15,966 bases of DNA from Microbacterium sp. (GTDB lineage: Bacteria > Actinomycetota > Actinomycetes > Actinomycetales > Microbacteriaceae): contig QFPD01000010.1 of NCBI GenBank assembly GCA_003248845.1, forward strand, positions 1 to 15,966, in the 5' to 3' direction. This document shows positions 6,787-13,462 of the stretch, piece by piece. The stretch's first letter is position 1. Every line of letters begins with the position of its first letter. A program made the translations under genes and the position numbers. The notes beneath the pieces were generated by a model that did not search any database, was not told the DNA's origin, and saw only the letters and a list, made by a program, of their open reading frames with translations.

Positions 6787-8304
6787 GTGAGCACGCCTTT
6801 TGAATCCGGCCGGCCGTCCGTCGATCCGCACATCCCCGCAGTGCCGGTGCCTGCGAAGTCGTACTCCTTCGACGCGCATGACGCGGCTCTGCACCCGGCG
6901 GACCTCGAGATCGCAGACTTCGATGACTTCTCGTCTGTGCTCGAGCACTCGACGGTGCACCGTTCGACGATCGGGTGCGTCGTGCCGGCGTACAACGAGG
7001 AGGAGTCGATCGCCGACGTCCTCCGCTCGCTCCTCGGCCAGAGCCGTGTGCCCGACGTCATCCACGTCGTCGTCAACAACACGTCGGATGCCACGGTCAA
7101 GATCGCCTCGGAGTTCTCCGGCCCGCACGAGATCACGACCGAGCTCGGCGAGCAGTTCACCGAGGTGTTCGTCCACGACATCGGCAAGAACCCCGACAAG
7201 AAGGTCGGAGCCCTCAACTACGGCTACGCCCTCGTCGAGGGGTACGACTACCTCCTCGGAGTCGACGGCGACACGATGGCCGACCGGCGCGCCGTGGAGT
7301 ATCTCGAGACCGAGGCGGTCTCCGATTCGCGCATCGGCGGCATCTCGGCGATCTACTCGATCGACGACAAGCCGATCCAGGGGCTCGTCGCGAAGTTCCT
7401 CATCGCCGGTCAGCGCACGCAGTTCGCCGCGTTCAACCTGCAGAACCTCCTGCGCGGACGCAACATGGCCGTCCTCGGCGGTCAGTTCTCGATCTTCTCC
7501 ACAACCGCCCTGCGCGACGTCATGAAGGCGAACCACCAGAACTCGCCATGGGTGAAGGACAGCGAGGTGGAGGACTCTCTCCTGTCCCTGCAGATCAAGA
7601 GCGCCGGCTACCTCACCAAGATCAGCCCGTTCGCGCGCGCCGATGTCGGCGGAATGACGACGCTGAAGGGGTACGACGCGCAGCAGGTCAAGTGGACGTA
7701 CGGGGCGATCGAGCTCATGTGGCCCGGCCAGCGCGGCGACACGAAGGGCCAGCCCTTCCACCCGAACCTGCGACTGCGCTGGTTCGAGCAGTTCTCGATG
7801 CTGACGAACCTGTTCGTGCGCGTCGCGTTCCTGACGCTGCTGATCGCGTCGCTGTCGATCAACGCGTTCGTCTTCTCGGCGTGGTGGCTGATCCCGCCCG
7901 TCGTGGCCGTGCTCCTGAACCTGCGCGTCGCGCGCACGATGCAGAACTGCGACTCGCGGGATCTGATGTTCGCGGGTTTCATCTTCCCCGCCGAGATTTT
8001 CATGTGGATCCGCATCAGTCACTTCCTGAGGTCGTGGACGCGCTTCCTCTCCCGTAAGAAGGTCGACAACTGGGCGATGCAGGCGAAGGCGGAGCGCGGT
8101 GGCGGCAGCATCGGGCACTGGGTGCCGTTCATCATGCTCGTCGTCGTCGCGGTCGCCGCGGCCGTCATCTGGCACATGCTCTCGCCCGTGACGCAGTCGG
8201 CCATCCTGTGGGTCGGGTGGCCCGTCGTCGGCGTGGTCACGGTCATCCAGACCGTCCTGATGGCGTTCAAGCTCCTGCGCCGCCACCAGGGCTTCACCGT
8301 CTGA
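6787..8304 (+). CDS. membrane-associated family 2 glycosyltransferase, processive type
   Basis: A 505-residue GT2 enzyme expected to build a beta-linked polysaccharide from nucleotide sugars at the inner face of the membrane. Order of parts: a hydrophilic N-terminus (1-60), then the GT-A domain with VPAYNEEE (66-73), VVVNNTSD (about 94-101), the DxD-type DGD (160-162), GGQFS (about 231-235), the acceptor-site acidic pair ED (262-263) and QQVKW (299-303), the counterpart of the QxxRW motif of processive synthases. Four to five membrane helices follow (about 341-365, 366-380, 395-410, 445-466, 472-494). Unlike BcsA and PgaC it has no helices before the catalytic domain, and no PilZ domain. The GTG start has a GAGG ribosome-binding site. 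A GH6 glucanase is encoded 1.1 kb away on the opposite strand, which favours a beta-1,4-glucan-like product, but chitin-, hyaluronan- or poly-GlcNAc-like products fit the motifs too. Confidence 0.88.
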   Translation: MSTPFESGRPSVDPHIPAVPVPAKSYSFDAHDAALHPADLEIADFDDFSSVLEHSTVHRSTIGCVVPAYNEEESIADVLRSLLGQSRVPDVIHVVVNNTSDATVKIASEFSGPHEITTELGEQFTEVFVHDIGKNPDKKVGALNYGYALVEGYDYLLGVDGDTMADRRAVEYLETEAVSDSRIGGISAIYSIDDKPIQGLVAKFLIAGQRTQFAAFNLQNLLRGRNMAVLGGQFSIFSTTALRDVMKANHQNSPWVKDSEVEDSLLSLQIKSAGYLTKISPFARADVGGMTTLKGYDAQQVKWTYGAIELMWPGQRGDTKGQPFHPNLRLRWFEQFSMLTNLFVRVAFLTLLIASLSINAFVFSAWWLIPPVVAVLLNLRVARTMQNCDSRDLMFAGFIFPAEIFMWIRISHFLRSWTRFLSRKKVDNWAMQAKAERGGGSIGHWVPFIMLVVVAVAAAVIWHMLSPVTQSAILWVGWPVVGVVTVIQTVLMAFKLLRRHQGFTV

Positions 8305-8318
8305 TGACGGCGGTGGAT

Positions 8319-8332
8319 GCCGCTCAGGCGGC
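8319..8332. terminator. possible hairpin between convergent genes
   Basis: GCCGC and GCGGC with a TCAG loop fall between the ends of the convergent glycosyltransferase and response regulator genes, overlapping the latter's stop codon. No T-tract follows in either direction, so terminator function is uncertain. Confidence 0.25.
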
Positions 8333-9367
8333 GCGTTCGGAGGTCAGCCGGTAGCCGACGCCGCGCACCGTCTCGATGTAGCGTGGGTTCGTCGGGTTGT
8401 CGCCGAGCTTGCGGCGGAGGTTCGTCATGTGCGCTTCGATCGCGCGCTTGTCGGCCTCGCCGACGAAGTAGCTCGTGACGTACGACTCGCCGCGCAGCAC
8501 GAGCGTCAGGTCGGCCTTGCTGCGGACGCGGCGCTTGGACTCCATGAGGGTCGCGAGCAGATCGAACTCGGTGCGGGTGAGCTCGAGCTCGGCGCCGCCG
8601 ATGACCGCGGTGCGCTGTTCGGGGTTGACCGACAGGTCGCGGTGGGTGACCCAGCCGGGGCCGGCGATCTCGCCCGCCGTATGGCCGACGGTCGCGAGGT
8701 CCGAGCCCGGCTCGGAGTACTGCGGACCGGCGGTCGACGGGACGATGATCGGCTGGGCGGCGGGTGCGCTCGGCGGAGCGGGCTGCGCGTATGCGGGCGG
8801 CGGAGCCGGTTGCGAACGTACGTCGTCGAAGCCGTAGGGCGGGCCGGAGGGCGTGGCAGGAGTCGATCGCTGATCGTATGCCGCCGGCGCGCTGTAATCC
8901 GGGGTGCGGATGCCGGGGCGAGCGCCCGGGAATGATGGCCCGGCGACCTCTTGACGGGGCGCGGGCGGTTGATTCTGCGTCGTCGTGCGGGGGCGACGCA
9001 TGAGCGAATCGACGCGCGCGCGCAGCTCCCGCGGGCGGAAGGGCTTCACGATGTAGTCGTCGGCGCCCGCGCCGAGGCCGACGACGAGGTCGGCCTCCTC
9101 CTCGAGGCCCGTGATCATAATGATGTACGTGTCGCTCTGCGCGCGGATGCGCCGGGCCGCCTCGAATCCGTCGATGCCGGGCATGTTGACATCCAGCGTC
9201 GTGATCGACGGCTGGTAGGACGCGACGGCGCGAACCCCGTCGATGCCGTTGCCAACCGACACGGTCGAGAAGCCCGCCGCCTCGAGCACTTCGACGATGA
9301 GATGACGGATCTCCGGATCGTCTTCGATGATGACGGCGGTCTTGAGGGGCGCGGAGGGGTCGCTCAT
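8324..9367 (-). CDS. OmpR-family response regulator with long disordered linker
   Basis: A 347-residue two-component transcription factor. The receiver domain (about 8-122) has the acidic pair D16/D17, the phospho-acceptor D59 in TTLDVNMPG, T86 and K108 in IVKPF. The C-terminal winged helix (about 243-343) has LTRTEFDLLATLM, the recognition-helix region around EAHMTNLRRKLGDNP and the final VRGVGYRL wing. Between them lies a linker of about 110 residues rich in Pro, Ala, Gln and Ser, where usual OmpR proteins (about 230 residues) have under 30. The ATG at 9367 gives a standard receiver N-terminus; an upstream in-frame GTG at 9415 would almost touch the -10 element and is less likely. It lies 77 bases downstream of the GH6 gene in the same direction. 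No kinase is adjacent; the two kinases upstream in the block are candidate partners. Confidence 0.93.
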   Translation of the reverse strand: MSDPSAPLKTAVIIEDDPEIRHLIVEVLEAAGFSTVSVGNGIDGVRAVASYQPSITTLDVNMPGIDGFEAARRIRAQSDTYIIMITGLEEEADLVVGLGAGADDYIVKPFRPRELRARVDSLMRRPRTTTQNQPPAPRQEVAGPSFPGARPGIRTPDYSAPAAYDQRSTPATPSGPPYGFDDVRSQPAPPPAYAQPAPPSAPAAQPIIVPSTAGPQYSEPGSDLATVGHTAGEIAGPGWVTHRDLSVNPEQRTAVIGGAELELTRTEFDLLATLMESKRRVRSKADLTLVLRGESYVTSYFVGEADKRAIEAHMTNLRRKLGDNPTNPRYIETVRGVGYRLTSERAA

Positions 9368-9416
9368 GGTCCTGACGATCTCCAGTGGGGGGTGTGGAGC
9401 CGGATGGTGAGCCACA

Positions 9417-9422
9417 GTCTAG
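9417..9422 (-). promoter_or_regulatory. -10 element of the response regulator gene
   Basis: On the minus strand TAGACT (9422 down to 9417) lies in the 77-base gap behind the GH6 gene. Transcription would begin near 9410 and give a leader of about 43 bases, which contains a GGAG about 12 bases before the ATG at 9367. Confidence 0.4.
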
Positions 9423-9444
9423 CCACGCTGTGGACGGGCGGGTG

Positions 9445-10494
9445 TCACCGCACGCCGCGGGTGAGCTCCTCCGCGCCCGCCGGCCACCAGTGCCCGGCGG
9501 GCGGGCCGCCGTTGCAGGTGCCGTCGCTCTCGCCCGGCGGTTTGATCCAGATGTTGGTGTCGACGACGTCGTCGCCGAAGGTCCCGCCCGCGTCACCGAC
9601 CCGCTGTCCGGGCGGATTGCACCACGTCGAACCAGCGCTCGCGACGCCGTTGCGCGACGTGTCGATGATCGCGTGCGTTCCGCCGAGCCGGTCCGAGAGC
9701 GCGTGCGCGTAGGCGAACTCGTCGTACGTCGACTGGTAGTTCGAGACGTTGGTGGCGACGCCGCGAACGCGATCGATGATGCCCATCTGCCGGATGAGGG
9801 ATGCCATGTCGTCCGGGCTGTGCCAGGAGCTGTGGCCCCCGTCGATGTAGATCCACGTGCCGGTGCCGCTCAGGGCGTCCACGGCGGCGGAGAGGTAGCC
9901 CGTGCGCGCCGAGATGTCGCCGCACTCGCTCGCGAGGGCGATGCTGTCGGGCTCGAGGACGACGATCTTCTGCACGTCGGGCGCGGTGCGCAGGGCCGCG
10001 CCGATCTCGGCGACCCACGTCGGGTAGTCCTCCGAAGAGAGCCCGCCCGCGGAGTGGTTGCCGCAGTCGCGGTCGGGGAGGCCGTACACGACCATCGCGG
10101 CGGACTTGCGCTGATCGCGGGCCTGCGAGACGAGGCTCACGACGGTGCCGCCGACGGCGCCGATCGGGTCCTGCTCAGGCGTGAGCCAGTACGCCGTCGG
10201 CTGTGCGCCCAGGTACTGCGTGGCCGCGGTGGCGTCGGCATCCATGTCGATGTGGTCGAGCGCCTGGACGGCCTTCGACTGTTCGGGCGCGATGACGACG
10301 GTGCCGACCGCGGGGGGCTGCGCCGTCATTCGGAACACTCCCTGCGTGATGACGATGCCGAGCGTGGCGATGAGGGCGATCACGACGATCGCCGCGATCA
10401 CGGCGAGGATGATGATCGCGCGGGTCGACGGGCGCCGTGGCGTCCATCGCCGTCGTGGGGGGCCGACGGTCGCCGCGGGCCGCGGAATGGTCAC
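9445..10494 (-). CDS. membrane-anchored glycoside hydrolase family 6 (beta-1,4-glucanase)
   Basis: GH6 enzymes hydrolyse beta-1,4-glucan with inversion. The 349-residue protein has an Arg/Pro-rich cytosolic tail, one membrane helix (about 26-51) with no signal-peptidase site, and an extracellular catalytic domain from about residue 75. GH6 motifs are intact: VYGLPDRDCG (about 136-145), VVLEPDS with the likely general acid D183, YIDGGHSSWH (216-225), ATNVSNYQ (247-254), IIDTSRNG (276-283), WCNPPGQRVG (291-300) and IWIKPPGESDG (about 315-325, D324). Four cysteines (144, 191, 292, 327) have the spacing of the two conserved GH6 disulfides. There is no carbohydrate-binding module, and the helix tethers it to the cell, so it looks like a polysaccharide-maturation or release enzyme rather than a secreted cellulase. 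The GTG start is set by the leaderless promoter. Confidence 0.93.
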   Translation of the reverse strand: MTIPRPAATVGPPRRRWTPRRPSTRAIIILAVIAAIVVIALIATLGIVITQGVFRMTAQPPAVGTVVIAPEQSKAVQALDHIDMDADATAATQYLGAQPTAYWLTPEQDPIGAVGGTVVSLVSQARDQRKSAAMVVYGLPDRDCGNHSAGGLSSEDYPTWVAEIGAALRTAPDVQKIVVLEPDSIALASECGDISARTGYLSAAVDALSGTGTWIYIDGGHSSWHSPDDMASLIRQMGIIDRVRGVATNVSNYQSTYDEFAYAHALSDRLGGTHAIIDTSRNGVASAGSTWCNPPGQRVGDAGGTFGDDVVDTNIWIKPPGESDGTCNGGPPAGHWWPAGAEELTRGVR

Positions 10495-10506
10495 GTTGAC
10501 ACGCTA
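10494..10506 (-). promoter_or_regulatory. leaderless -10 element of the GH6 gene
   Basis: On the minus strand TAGCGT (10506 to 10501) is followed by six bases (GTCAAC) and the GTG start at 10494. The hexamer and spacing are the same as at the kinase operon start at 15240. Confidence 0.6.
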
Positions 10507-10518
10507 CTCGACCGGCGA

Positions 10519-10567
10519 CCCTGTCGCCGCGACCACGTTCTCGCGGGGGCGGCGATCGACGACAGGG
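10519..10567. repeat. nested inverted repeat upstream of the GH6 promoter
   Basis: CCCTGTCG (10519-10526) and CGACAGGG (10560-10567) are perfect complements, enclosing a second pair GCCGC (10526-10530) and GCGGC (10549-10553). It lies in the 128-base gap between the GGDEF-like gene and the GH6 gene, just upstream of the GH6 -10 element. It may end transcription of the upstream operon or serve as a regulator site; no T-tract is present. Confidence 0.4.
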
Positions 10568-10622
10568 CGACCTGCCGTGCGCGCCGGGCGGGGGGAGAGC
10601 CGGCGTGCTCATCGGATCGATC

Positions 10623-11795
10623 CTACGGTGCGGGCGGGGCCGCGCCCGCCGCTCCGGCGACGGACAGCGCCCGCTCCCAGCAGTCTCCGCCGGCGAGCTG
10701 AGCGGTGTCGGCGGCGGCGGATGCCGCGTCGATGAGGTCGTCGAGGTCGTAGCCGATCTCACCCGCGCTCGCCCATCCGATGCTCACTGAGAGCCGCACG
10801 TCGACGGGCTGTTCGGCCGACACTGTCGACACGCGATCGAGCAGTGTGCGCAGGAGTGGCCGGACGCTCGGCTCGTGGCGGGGGAGGAGGACCAGGAACC
10901 GGGTCGGCTCGACCTGCTCGAGGTCGGCTTCCGCGGGGAAGACGGCGGTGACGTCGTCGGCGAACCGGTCGAGCACACGGGTGTAGCCGAGTGCCGAGGA
11001 TGCCTCGCGCAGCGCGGTCGGGTCGTCGAGGCGCACGTCGAGGACCGACCACCAGGAGTCGTCGAGCCGTTCGGCGCGGGCGAGTCGGTCGCGGGCGACG
11101 GCGCGGAAGCCGCTGGTCTCTCGCTCTTCGGCGGGTGCCGTCTCGCCGCGCGTGAGCAGGAGGAGGGTGACGAGCGCCGTGACGAGCGCGATGGTTGTGA
11201 GGGCGGGGGCGAACTCGGCGGCGACGGGCAGGTCGTCGGCGAGACGGCCGGTGCCGTTCCAGGGGGTGCCGGCCGCGATCCACACGACGGCGTACATCGC
11301 GACGATGCCCGCGCCCACGGTGAGGGGGAGGGTGGCGGAGCGGTGCGCGGTGCGGATGCCGGCGAGCTCGATCGCGATGCCGGCCGCAGCGAGGCCTGCG
11401 ACCCCGGCCGCGACCGCGCGGGTGACGCCGGTGGCATCCGTGCCGTCGGTGGTGGCGAGCGCCGCGATGAGGACGGCGGCGACGACGAGGGTCGGCGCGA
11501 TCATGACGACGCGACGCCCGCGCCGGACGCGCAGCCCGACCCAGACGAGGCCGAGGGCGAGCACGACGAGACCGCCGATGGCCGCCGGCAACCACGCGGC
11601 GAGGGCGTCGTCGGTGCGGTCGTTGTCGTCACCTGCGACGGCGGCGAAGAAGTAGCTGGCGACCATCGCCGACACGAACGCGCCCGACCAGATCGCCGAC
11701 TCGCGGGATGGGCGCGGCAGGAAGCCGAGCCCGATCATGAGGCAGCAGCACAGGGTCGTGAGCGTGATGAGCATCGCCGGGAGCTGATCGATCAC
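10623..11795 (-). CDS. seven-helix membrane protein with degenerate GGDEF-like domain
   Basis: A 390-residue protein. About seven hydrophobic segments (near 4-24, 36-54, 68-90, 97-115, 124-145, 154-176, 194-214) are followed by a cytosolic domain (about 245-377) that reads like a diguanylate cyclase fold: VRLSVSIGWAS (333-343) matches the conserved SIG strand, and DLDDLIDAASAAADTAQLAGGDCW matches the helix with the usual A-D-x-A-x-Y-x-A-K-x-x-G pattern. At the place of the RxGGDEF signature it has EPTRFLVLLP (about 296-305), so the catalytic glycine-glycine-aspartate/glutamate is absent and it should not make c-di-GMP. No EAL domain follows. The GTG start overlaps the stop of the upstream kinase by four bases (GTGA), so the genes are translationally coupled. 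The GGDEF relation is my reading of weak motifs; an unrelated membrane protein is the alternative. Confidence 0.65.
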   Translation of the reverse strand: MIDQLPAMLITLTTLCCCLMIGLGFLPRPSRESAIWSGAFVSAMVASYFFAAVAGDDNDRTDDALAAWLPAAIGGLVVLALGLVWVGLRVRRGRRVVMIAPTLVVAAVLIAALATTDGTDATGVTRAVAAGVAGLAAAGIAIELAGIRTAHRSATLPLTVGAGIVAMYAVVWIAAGTPWNGTGRLADDLPVAAEFAPALTTIALVTALVTLLLLTRGETAPAEERETSGFRAVARDRLARAERLDDSWWSVLDVRLDDPTALREASSALGYTRVLDRFADDVTAVFPAEADLEQVEPTRFLVLLPRHEPSVRPLLRTLLDRVSTVSAEQPVDVRLSVSIGWASAGEIGYDLDDLIDAASAAADTAQLAGGDCWERALSVAGAAGAAPPAP

Positions 11796-13462
11796 AAGGT
11801 CTCTCCGTCCGTTGCGGGGGGCTCGGGCGATCGCGCGGCGAGCGGCAGCCGCACGGTCGCCGTCGTGCCCGCGCCGAGGGCGCTGGCGAGGGCGATCGTC
11901 CCGCCGGTCTCTTCGACGATCGTCTGCGCGATCGACATGCCGAGCCCGGTGCCGGCGATGCCGCTCGCGGTCGCGCTCTGCGCGCGGAAGTACGGCGCGA
12001 ACACGCGGTCGAGGTCATCGGGTGCGATGCCGATGCCGGTGTCGCGCACGGTGAGCACGGCGGTGCCGCCCTCGCGCACGGCGCGAATGGCGACCGTGCC
12101 GCCGCGGGGCGTGTATTTGATCGCGTTGCTGACGAGGTTGTCGACCACCTGACGCATGCGGAACCCCTCGCCGGAGATCGGCAACGGCTCGGGCGCGTCG
12201 AGCGTGAGGGTGATGTCGGTGGATGCCGCGGCCGGGGCGAAGGCGTCGACGGCGGCGGTCGCGACGGCGCGCAGGTCGAAGCCGTGTGCGGGCTCGGCGG
12301 CGCGATTGGTGTCGAGGAGCGAGGATGTGAGGGTGAGCATGCGCTCGGCGCCGACCTCGATGAGCTCCGCATGCTCGCGCGCCGAGGGGCTGAGGTCGTG
12401 GCTCTCGACGAGGAGGTCGGCGTGGCCGAGGATCACGGTGAGGGGATTGCGCAACTCGTGGGAGACGGCGCTCGTCGCCGCGCGCCGATCGCGGCGCTCC
12501 TTCTCGATGTCGGTGATGTCGACGAGCTCGATGATGGAGACGTCGTCGCCGCCCGGGCCGCCGTCGCGCTCGTGCGCGCTGAGCGCCGCCGCCGACCGCC
12601 CTCGGATCGACATCGACAGGGCGCGCCACCGCTCGTCGGGGCCGTACAGCCACAGCACGTCGCCGGTGACGCGCTCGCCGCGCGCGGCGCGAGCGATCGA
12701 CGTCTGGTCGCGCGGCAGGGCCGTGCCGCGGAAGCCGTCGTACTCGACGGCGCGCGAGGGATGCCGGTAGTCGGTGTCGTCGTAGGCGTAGAGCCGCCGG
12801 TAGGCGGCGTTGCTGAGGTCGAGTCGGCCCTGCGCGTCCACGCGGGCGAGGGCGGTGCCGATCGACTCGAACAGGGCGAGGGAGCGCGCCGCATCGCTCG
12901 TGTGCCGGGCGAGCGCACGGTCGAGCTGGCGGGACTGCCGCCGGATGAGGTGACGGTACGCGCGCGTGCGCCGCGCGCCCTGGTGGACGGCGACGGCGAG
13001 GGAGCCGAGCGTCAGGAGCACGATGACGACCCGCAGCGGCGAGGCATCCGGAGACCACCACTGCGTCACCTGGAAGAGCAGGATCAAGCCGAGCGCGGCG
13101 ACGATGGTGAGGACGGAGTAGTACGTGGAGATCCACGCGACGGGAAGGATCCAGAGGTACCCGAGCGCCGATTCGGCGCTCGAGAGCAGCCCGATCGCGA
13201 TGGTGTCGATGAAGGGCACGAAGATCGTGAAGCTCCGTGCACGGAGCCACGGAGTGACGAGGGTGGCGACCGTCGTCGCGGCGAGCAGGGTCAATCCGCC
13301 GAGGAATGCCCCCTCGGTGAACAGCCGGGCATCGAGCAGGGCGACGCCGACCGCGACGGCGACGCTGCTCAACGAGACGGCGAGCTGCCACTGCCAGACG
13401 GAGCGCGCGATGCCGCCGAGCAGCGCGGCATCCGACCAGCGGCTGCGGGAGCGGGGGGTCAT
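11792..13462 (-). CDS. PAS-containing membrane sensor histidine kinase
   Basis: A 556-residue kinase. Its N-terminal third has five or six hydrophobic segments (to about residue 160), with little extracellular sequence. A PAS-like domain (about 191-320) contains ALARVDAQGRLDLSNAAYRRLY and ends VDITDIEKERR. The dimerisation helix has the H-box SHELRNPLTVILGH with phospho-acceptor H335. The ATPase domain has the N-box VVDNLVSNAIKYTP (439-452), DTGIGIA (474-480) and GTGLGMSIAQTIV (504-516), so all catalytic boxes are intact. The ATG at 13462 overlaps the stop of the upstream kinase (ATGA), and its own stop overlaps the next start (GTGA). The absence of a periplasmic sensor loop suggests that it senses a membrane or intracellular signal. 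Confidence 0.93.
   Translation of the reverse strand: MTPRSRSRWSDAALLGGIARSVWQWQLAVSLSSVAVAVGVALLDARLFTEGAFLGGLTLLAATTVATLVTPWLRARSFTIFVPFIDTIAIGLLSSAESALGYLWILPVAWISTYYSVLTIVAALGLILLFQVTQWWSPDASPLRVVIVLLTLGSLAVAVHQGARRTRAYRHLIRRQSRQLDRALARHTSDAARSLALFESIGTALARVDAQGRLDLSNAAYRRLYAYDDTDYRHPSRAVEYDGFRGTALPRDQTSIARAARGERVTGDVLWLYGPDERWRALSMSIRGRSAAALSAHERDGGPGGDDVSIIELVDITDIEKERRDRRAATSAVSHELRNPLTVILGHADLLVESHDLSPSAREHAELIEVGAERMLTLTSSLLDTNRAAEPAHGFDLRAVATAAVDAFAPAAASTDITLTLDAPEPLPISGEGFRMRQVVDNLVSNAIKYTPRGGTVAIRAVREGGTAVLTVRDTGIGIAPDDLDRVFAPYFRAQSATASGIAGTGLGMSIAQTIVEETGGTIALASALGAGTTATVRLPLAARSPEPPATDGETL

Noticed and set aside
5971..8286. A 771-codon minus-strand open frame, the longest in the window
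   Set aside because: It lies opposite the second lipoprotein and the glycosyltransferase, is Arg/Asp/His-rich and shows no recognisable family motif.
9368..9415. A longer N-terminus of the OmpR regulator from the GTG at 9415
   Set aside because: The GTG lies one base after the -10 element, so it would not be in the transcript; the ATG at 9367 gives the standard receiver start.
8019..9596. A 525-codon minus-strand frame overlapping the OmpR regulator
   Set aside because: Same strand, different frame; Arg-rich and without motifs, while the regulator frame has all receiver and winged-helix residues.
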